A stretch of 9,989 bases of DNA from the NCBI GenBank assembly GCA_945862545.1, contig CAMAYS010000075.1, forward strand, positions 1-9,989. Reading direction: 5' to 3'. The notes beneath the pieces were generated by a model that did not search any database, was not told the origin of the DNA, and was given only the letters and a program-made list of their open reading frames with translations. Source of the stretch: Casp-actino8 sp945862545 (GTDB taxonomy: Bacteria; Actinomycetota; Acidimicrobiia; Acidimicrobiales; Ilumatobacteraceae). The number at the start of each line of letters is the position of its first letter. Position 1 is the stretch's first letter. This document shows, one piece after another, positions 5,326 to 9,989 of the stretch. Made by a program: the position numbers and the translations under genes.

Positions 5326-7361
5326 CAGGGCCTGAGCACATACCTTTTCGAGTCGTCGCCGATTACGCCCCAGCGGGAGATCAACCTCAAGCGATCGCCC
5401 AATTGTCCCAAGGTATTGACGATGGACTGCGTTTTCAGACCTTGCTGGGCATTACAGGATCAGGCAAGAGCGCCACGATCGCCTGGACTATTGAAAAAAC
5501 CCAACGCCCAACTTTGATCCTGGCTCCCAACAAAAGTCTGGCTGCGCAGTTGGCTCAAGAAATGATGGAGTTTTTCCCAGATAATCGGGTGGAGTACTTC
5601 GTCAGTTATTACGACTACTACCAACCCGAAGCGTACATTGCTTCCTCGGATACTTTCATCGAAAAAGATTCATCCATTAACGACGACATTGACCGTTTGC
5701 GGCATTCTGCGACGGCCGCTCTCTTGACTCGCCGCGACACAATTGTGGTGGCATCGGTTTCGTGTATTTATGGAATGGGCGACCCAGAGGAATATCGCGG
5801 GCAGTTACTCGAGCTTCATGCGGGCGTGGATTACGACATGAGAAGCATCCTTCGGCGACTCGTTGACCTGCAATACGACCGCAACGATATGAGTTTGGGT
5901 CGAGGCAAATTTCGTGTCCGCGGCGACACCATTGAGATCCACCCCGCTTATGAAGAATCCGTCTTGCGAGTTGAACTCTTTGGAGACACTGTTGAACGCT
6001 TAACGATGATTGATCCTCTGACTGGGGAAACTCTGCGTGAACTCAGTCAAACAATGGTTTTCCCGGCCACTCACTATGTGACAGGTGCGGAACGCATGCA
6101 ACGTGCGATGTTAGGGATTGAAGTTGAATTGCAGGAGCGTCTGGCGACATTTGCGGAGGAAGGCAAATTATTGGAAGCGCAACGTCTACGGATGCGCACA
6201 CAGTACGACTTAGAAATGATGCAAGAGGTCGGATACTGCAATGGCATTGAAAACTATTCACGTCATATTGATGGACGTCAAGCCGGTGAGCCGCCGTTCA
6301 CTTTGCTTGACTATTTCCCGAAAGACTTTTTGTTAGTTATTGATGAAAGTCATGTTGCCGTGCCGCAACTACATGGACAGTTTGCTGGCGACAGAAGCCG
6401 AAAAGATATTTTAGTTGAGCATGGTTTTCGGCTACCGAGCGCACGAGATAACCGTCCGTTGCATTTTGATGAAGTTGTGGAGAGAGTGAATCAGTGCGTT
6501 TTCCTCTCGGCGACTCCGAGTCCATATGAGATCAAGATTTCGCAAAAAGTGGTGGAACAGATTGTCCGTCCGACGGGTCTTGTGGACCCAGAAGTAATCA
6601 TCAAGCCGACAAAGGGTCAGATTGATGATCTGATGGAGCAGGTCAATAAACGGGTGACTATGGGAGACCGCGTTCTTGTGACCACGCTCACCAAGAAAAT
6701 GGCCGAGGATCTCACGGAGTATCTGTTGGAGCAGGGAATGCGGGTGCGTTATTTGCACAGCAATATCGACACGATTCAACGCATTGAAATTATTCGCTCG
6801 CTGCGCTTGGGCGAATTTGATGTGCTTGTGGGTATCAACCTGCTGCGCGAGGGACTCGATCTTCCTGAAGTCAGTTTGGTGACCATTCTGGACGCTGACA
6901 AAGAGGGATTTTTGCGGAGTGAGACTTCGCTGATACAGATGATCGGTCGCGCAGCACGAAACGTTGATGGGCAAGTGGTGATGTACGCAGATCGTGTCAC
7001 CCCGTCAATGCAGCGTGCGATTTCTGAAACAAATCGTCGGCGCCAATTGCAGGTTGCCTACAACTTGGAACATGGTATTAACCCACAAACCATTCGCAAA
7101 GCAGTCGGGGATATTTTGGCAATGCTTCGGCCTGGCGGAGATGGCTCCGCTCCGGTTCCTGGCAAAGATCGCCGACGTCAGAAAGAGCGTGACAAAGTTC
7201 AGCGTGAACTGCGCACATTGCCGCAACAAGAACTCGCTCGTTTAGTTCTAACCCTTGAAGAGGAGATGCATGAGGCTGCGGCTGCTCTTAAGTTTGAGTA
7301 CGCAGCGCGTTTGCGGGATGAAATAAACGAACTTCGACGAGAAATTCGTGACGCAGGTTAG
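5322..7361 (+). CDS. uvrB: Excinuclease ABC subunit B
   Basis: UvrB is the helicase-like damage-verifying subunit of nucleotide excision repair; it is loaded by UvrA and then recruits UvrC. The 679-residue protein has the normal length. Motifs: AGDQP near 18-22, Walker A GITGSGKS (43-50, K49), the damage-binding beta-hairpin beginning YFVSYYDYYQPEAY (92-105), the helicase motif DESH (341-344), VLVGINLLREGLDLPE, motif VI QMIGRAAR (539-546), and a C-terminal UVR domain (about 637-676) for UvrC/UvrA contact. No key residue is missing. ATG at 5322 overlaps the coaE stop as ATGA. Only a weak GGCGGG (5305-5310) lies upstream, so translation probably depends on coaE ribosomes terminating there. No LexA-type box was seen in the promoter region upstream of coaE. 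Confidence 0.98.
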   Translation: MTGPEHIPFRVVADYAPAGDQPQAIAQLSQGIDDGLRFQTLLGITGSGKSATIAWTIEKTQRPTLILAPNKSLAAQLAQEMMEFFPDNRVEYFVSYYDYYQPEAYIASSDTFIEKDSSINDDIDRLRHSATAALLTRRDTIVVASVSCIYGMGDPEEYRGQLLELHAGVDYDMRSILRRLVDLQYDRNDMSLGRGKFRVRGDTIEIHPAYEESVLRVELFGDTVERLTMIDPLTGETLRELSQTMVFPATHYVTGAERMQRAMLGIEVELQERLATFAEEGKLLEAQRLRMRTQYDLEMMQEVGYCNGIENYSRHIDGRQAGEPPFTLLDYFPKDFLLVIDESHVAVPQLHGQFAGDRSRKDILVEHGFRLPSARDNRPLHFDEVVERVNQCVFLSATPSPYEIKISQKVVEQIVRPTGLVDPEVIIKPTKGQIDDLMEQVNKRVTMGDRVLVTTLTKKMAEDLTEYLLEQGMRVRYLHSNIDTIQRIEIIRSLRLGEFDVLVGINLLREGLDLPEVSLVTILDADKEGFLRSETSLIQMIGRAARNVDGQVVMYADRVTPSMQRAISETNRRRQLQVAYNLEHGINPQTIRKAVGDILAMLRPGGDGSAPVPGKDRRRQKERDKVQRELRTLPQQELARLVLTLEEEMHEAAAALKFEYAARLRDEINELRREIRDAG

Positions 7362-7381
7362 GGCACATTTGTTGTCCCTTT
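7360..7381 (+). terminator. Weak hairpin followed by TTT between uvrB and uvrA
   Basis: AGGG (7360-7363) pairs with CCCT (7376-7379) and ACA (7365-7367) with TGT (7373-7375), leaving one bulged C and a 5-nt loop. Only three T residues (7379-7381) follow, so any termination would be partial. It begins on the last two bases of the uvrB TAG stop. It would separate uvrB from the separately promoted uvrA. Confidence 0.3.
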
Positions 7382-7383
7382 AC

Positions 7384-7389
7384 TAGTCT
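7384..7389 (+). promoter_or_regulatory. Candidate -10 element for leaderless uvrA mRNA
   Basis: TAGTCT (TAnnnT) lies exactly at -12 to -7 relative to the uvrA ATG at 7396, so transcription would begin at the A of the start codon. There is no Shine-Dalgarno in the 34-bp gap, which supports a leaderless reading. No clear -35 is seen. Confidence 0.5.
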
Positions 7390-7395
7390 CAAACT

Positions 7396-9989
7396 ATGTC
7401 TGATCGTCTCGTTGTTCGTGGTGCGCGTGAGCACAATTTAAAGGATGTCAGCATTGACATACCGCGCGACAAAATGGTGGTCTTCACCGGCTTGTCGGGC
7501 TCGGGTAAGTCGTCATTAGCCTTTGACACAATTTATGCTGAAGGGCAGCGTCGCTATGTCGAATCATTGAGCGCCTATGCGCGACAATTTCTCGGACAGA
7601 TGGATAAACCTGACGTGGATGTCATCGAAGGGCTCTCACCAGCGATCGCTATTGACCAAAAGTCGGCGAGTAAAAACCCGCGATCCACTGTTGGAACCAT
7701 CACCGAGGTCTACGACTACTTGCGACTGCTTTATGCGCGCATAGGAGTGCAACATTGCCCGAACGATGGGACTAAATTGTCCCGCCAGACACCGCAACAA
7801 ATCGTTGACCGAGTTCTCCTACTTGCGGAGGGAACCCGCTTCCAGATCTTGGCTCCGGTCGTCAAGGCACGTAAAGGCGAGTACGACACCCTCCTCAATG
7901 AACTTGCCGGTCAAGGCTTTGTTCGCGCCAGGGTCGATGGCGAAGTTGTTGACATTGTTGAGTTCCTGAAAAGAGACGCCAAGTTGGCGCGTTACGAGCA
8001 GCACACCATTGACATCGTCGTGGATCGGCTTGTTCGCAAAGACGGAATTGAACGCCGACTCACCGACAGCCTTGAAACTGCATTGCGCCTCGCCGAAGGT
8101 GTGGCGATGATTGAGATCGTTGGAGACAAATCTGGTGATGAAGAAAGCCTGACATTTAGTCAGCATTTGGCATGTACTAAATGTGGTACTTCATTTGATG
8201 AGCCAGCACCGCGAAACTTTTCTTTTAACTCCCCATTTGGGGCGTGCGTTACCTGTGACGGGTTGGGTACAACGTTTGAGGTCGATCCCGAACTCGTCAT
8301 CCCCGACGCCGACCTAGCACTGAATGCTGGGGCGATTGCACCCTGGCGAAGTGCCACGACTGGTTTTTTTCATCGAGTCCTTGAATCGGTCGCAGAAGAT
8401 AACAAGATCGACCTGACGAAGCCTTGGAACAAACTGACTGCGAAGACTCAAAAACTGGTCTTGCATGGTTTGCCAGGAAATGTAACTGTGAAGTTCAAGA
8501 ACCGGTATGGACGCGCGCGTCAATTCAACACCACTTTTGAGGGTGTCATCCCGTGGATCAAGCGTCGACATGAATCCGCAGAAAGCGATTGGACACGCGA
8601 ACAGTACGAGGGTTACATGCGCTTAGTGCCGTGTTCGGCATGTGAAGGTGCCCGGCTCAAGCCGTCCACATTGGCGATCACTATCAATGATCGAAATATT
8701 TCTCAGGTGTGTGAAATGTCCATCGGGGAGTCTGCGAAATTTTTAGAAGGCTTGGTTCTCTCAGATCGAGACGCGATGATCGCAGCACGGGTCGTTAAGG
8801 AAGTAAATGCGCGACTCGGATTTCTGCTCAATGTGGGGCTGGATTATCTGAGTTTGTCGAGAGCCGCAGGAACCTTGGCGGGTGGCGAAGCGCAACGCAT
8901 TCGTCTGGCGAGTCAAATCGGATCTGGGCTGGTCGGTACCTTGTATGTGCTCGATGAGCCGTCGATCGGCTTGCATCAGCGGGACAATCGCCGTCTGATT
9001 GAAACATTGCACCGTTTGCGGGATTTGGGCAACACAGTTTTGGTTGTTGAGCATGACGAAGAAACCATCCGTGAAAGTGACTGGATTGTTGATATCGGAC
9101 CCGGCGCTGGCGAACATGGGGGAGAAGTTGTGTACAGCGGCCCTGTGAAGGGCATCCTGAAAGTCAAAGAATCAATCACTGGTCAATACCTTGCTGGCAA
9201 GCGGTCCATTCCACTTCCAGAGAAACGCCGCACTCCTGGTTCACAGTGGCTAGAAATCGTTGGCGCACGGGAACACAATTTACAGAATGTGACCGTGAAG
9301 ATTCCTTTGGGATGCTTCGTTGCGGTGACCGGCGTGTCAGGTAGTGGTAAGAGCACTCTTGTGCGAGATATTCTGCTGCCAGTTTTGATGCAACACATCT
9401 ACAAATCAAAAGATGCACCTGGCAAACATAAGAAGATCAATGGTGTTGAGCATCTAGACAAAGTCATCGACATGGATCAATCTCCGATTGGGCGTACGCC
9501 ACGTTCCAACCCCGCTACATATACGGGAGTCTTTGACAATATTCGTAAGTTGTTCGCCACGACTGCCGAGGCCAAGGTGCGCGGTTACATGCCTGGGCGT
9601 TTTTCTTTCAACGTGCAAGGAGGTCGATGTGAAGCATGCTCGGGAGACGGCAACATCAAAATTGAGATGCACTTTTTGCCCGATGTGTATGTTCCTTGTG
9701 AAGTTTGCAAAGGCGCGCGATACAACCGAGATACTTTGGACATTACTTTCAAGGGCAAGAATATTGCCGACGTCTTAAATATGCCTGTAGCTGAAGCTGT
9801 TGACTTTTTCTCCAACCAACCAGTGATCGCGCGACACATGCAGACATTGGTTGATGTTGGTTTGGGTTACGTTCGTTTAGGTCAATCGGCTCCAACATTG
9901 TCGGGCGGTGAGGCGCAACGAGTGAAACTCGCAGCTGAACTAGCGAAGAGGAGTACTGGTCACACGATCTATCTGCTCGATGAGCCGAC
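7396..9989 (+). CDS. uvrA: Excinuclease ABC subunit A (3' partial)
   Basis: UvrA is the ATP-driven damage sensor that dimerises and loads UvrB in nucleotide excision repair. The frame is open from ATG 7396 to the window end (864 complete codons), so perhaps 80-100 residues are missing. It has two ABC-type ATPase halves. First: Walker A GLSGSGKS (32-39, K38), signature GGEAQR (496-501), Walker B D520/E521. Second: Walker A GVSGSGKS with K652, signature SGGE (836-839), Walker B D862/E863 at the cut end. Three cysteine clusters are intact: C260/C263 with C284/C287, C413/C416, and the zinc finger C745/C748 with C768/C771 that contacts DNA. The N-terminus MSDRLVVRGAREHNL is typical, supporting this start. 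The TAG of uvrB is 34 bp upstream. Confidence 0.98.
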   Translation, partial: MSDRLVVRGAREHNLKDVSIDIPRDKMVVFTGLSGSGKSSLAFDTIYAEGQRRYVESLSAYARQFLGQMDKPDVDVIEGLSPAIAIDQKSASKNPRSTVGTITEVYDYLRLLYARIGVQHCPNDGTKLSRQTPQQIVDRVLLLAEGTRFQILAPVVKARKGEYDTLLNELAGQGFVRARVDGEVVDIVEFLKRDAKLARYEQHTIDIVVDRLVRKDGIERRLTDSLETALRLAEGVAMIEIVGDKSGDEESLTFSQHLACTKCGTSFDEPAPRNFSFNSPFGACVTCDGLGTTFEVDPELVIPDADLALNAGAIAPWRSATTGFFHRVLESVAEDNKIDLTKPWNKLTAKTQKLVLHGLPGNVTVKFKNRYGRARQFNTTFEGVIPWIKRRHESAESDWTREQYEGYMRLVPCSACEGARLKPSTLAITINDRNISQVCEMSIGESAKFLEGLVLSDRDAMIAARVVKEVNARLGFLLNVGLDYLSLSRAAGTLAGGEAQRIRLASQIGSGLVGTLYVLDEPSIGLHQRDNRRLIETLHRLRDLGNTVLVVEHDEETIRESDWIVDIGPGAGEHGGEVVYSGPVKGILKVKESITGQYLAGKRSIPLPEKRRTPGSQWLEIVGAREHNLQNVTVKIPLGCFVAVTGVSGSGKSTLVRDILLPVLMQHIYKSKDAPGKHKKINGVEHLDKVIDMDQSPIGRTPRSNPATYTGVFDNIRKLFATTAEAKVRGYMPGRFSFNVQGGRCEACSGDGNIKIEMHFLPDVYVPCEVCKGARYNRDTLDITFKGKNIADVLNMPVAEAVDFFSNQPVIARHMQTLVDVGLGYVRLGQSAPTLSGGEAQRVKLAAELAKRSTGHTIYLLDEP

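Noticed and set aside
6432..6974. Long open frame (about 180 codons) antisense to uvrB
   Set aside because: It lies wholly opposite the conserved UvrB helicase region, has no recognisable domain, and its composition is explained by the uvrB codons on the other strand.
8761..9117. Open frame antisense to uvrA
   Set aside because: Shadow of the conserved first ATPase half of UvrA, with no family features of its own.
9979..9989. uvrA ending without a stop, as a possible truncation
   Set aside because: The frame is intact to the last base and stops at the Walker B motif only because the window ends.

Overview
The window looks like a chromosomal segment from an actinobacterium of moderate GC (roughly half, by eye). 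The rpsA - coaE - uvrB - uvrA order and the close resemblance of the S1, UvrB and UvrA proteins to actinobacterial ones support this. Some details, such as an unfused CoaE and the UvrB wording around the Walker A motif, make Acidimicrobiia (freshwater or marine lineages) my best guess. That class call rests on memory of family sequences, not on a search.

Layout: (1) 1-711, + strand, the 3' part of a class I SAM-dependent methyltransferase whose start lies before the window. (2) 712-847, a 136-bp gap holding the rpsA leader with a direct repeat, a hairpin and possible promoter elements. (3) 848-2164, +, rpsA with a TTG start. (4) 2165-4629, - strand, a NarL-type two-component system: a membrane sensor kinase (GTG start) followed by its LuxR-type response regulator, translationally coupled. 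The regulator's stop codon directly abuts the rpsA stop codon. (5) 4630-4671, a 42-bp divergent promoter region. (6) 4672-7361, +, coaE and uvrB, overlapping by ATGA. (7) 7362-7395, a short gap with a weak hairpin and a probable leaderless promoter. (8) 7396-end, +, uvrA, cut by the window end inside its second Walker B motif.

How the genes relate: rpsA (translation), coaE (last step of coenzyme A synthesis) and uvrB/uvrA (nucleotide excision repair) are housekeeping genes often neighbours in Actinobacteria. The kinase/regulator pair splits this block. It forms its own unit, convergent with rpsA and divergent from coaE, and its signal and targets cannot be read from the sequence.

I found no mobile element, CRISPR array, tRNA, rRNA, phage gene or evident novel system, and there is no gene-free stretch longer than 136 bp. 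The points most worth a second look are regulatory: exact-position -10 motifs suggesting leaderless coaE, uvrA and kinase transcripts, the zero-gap convergent rpsA/regulator junction, and the structured rpsA leader.
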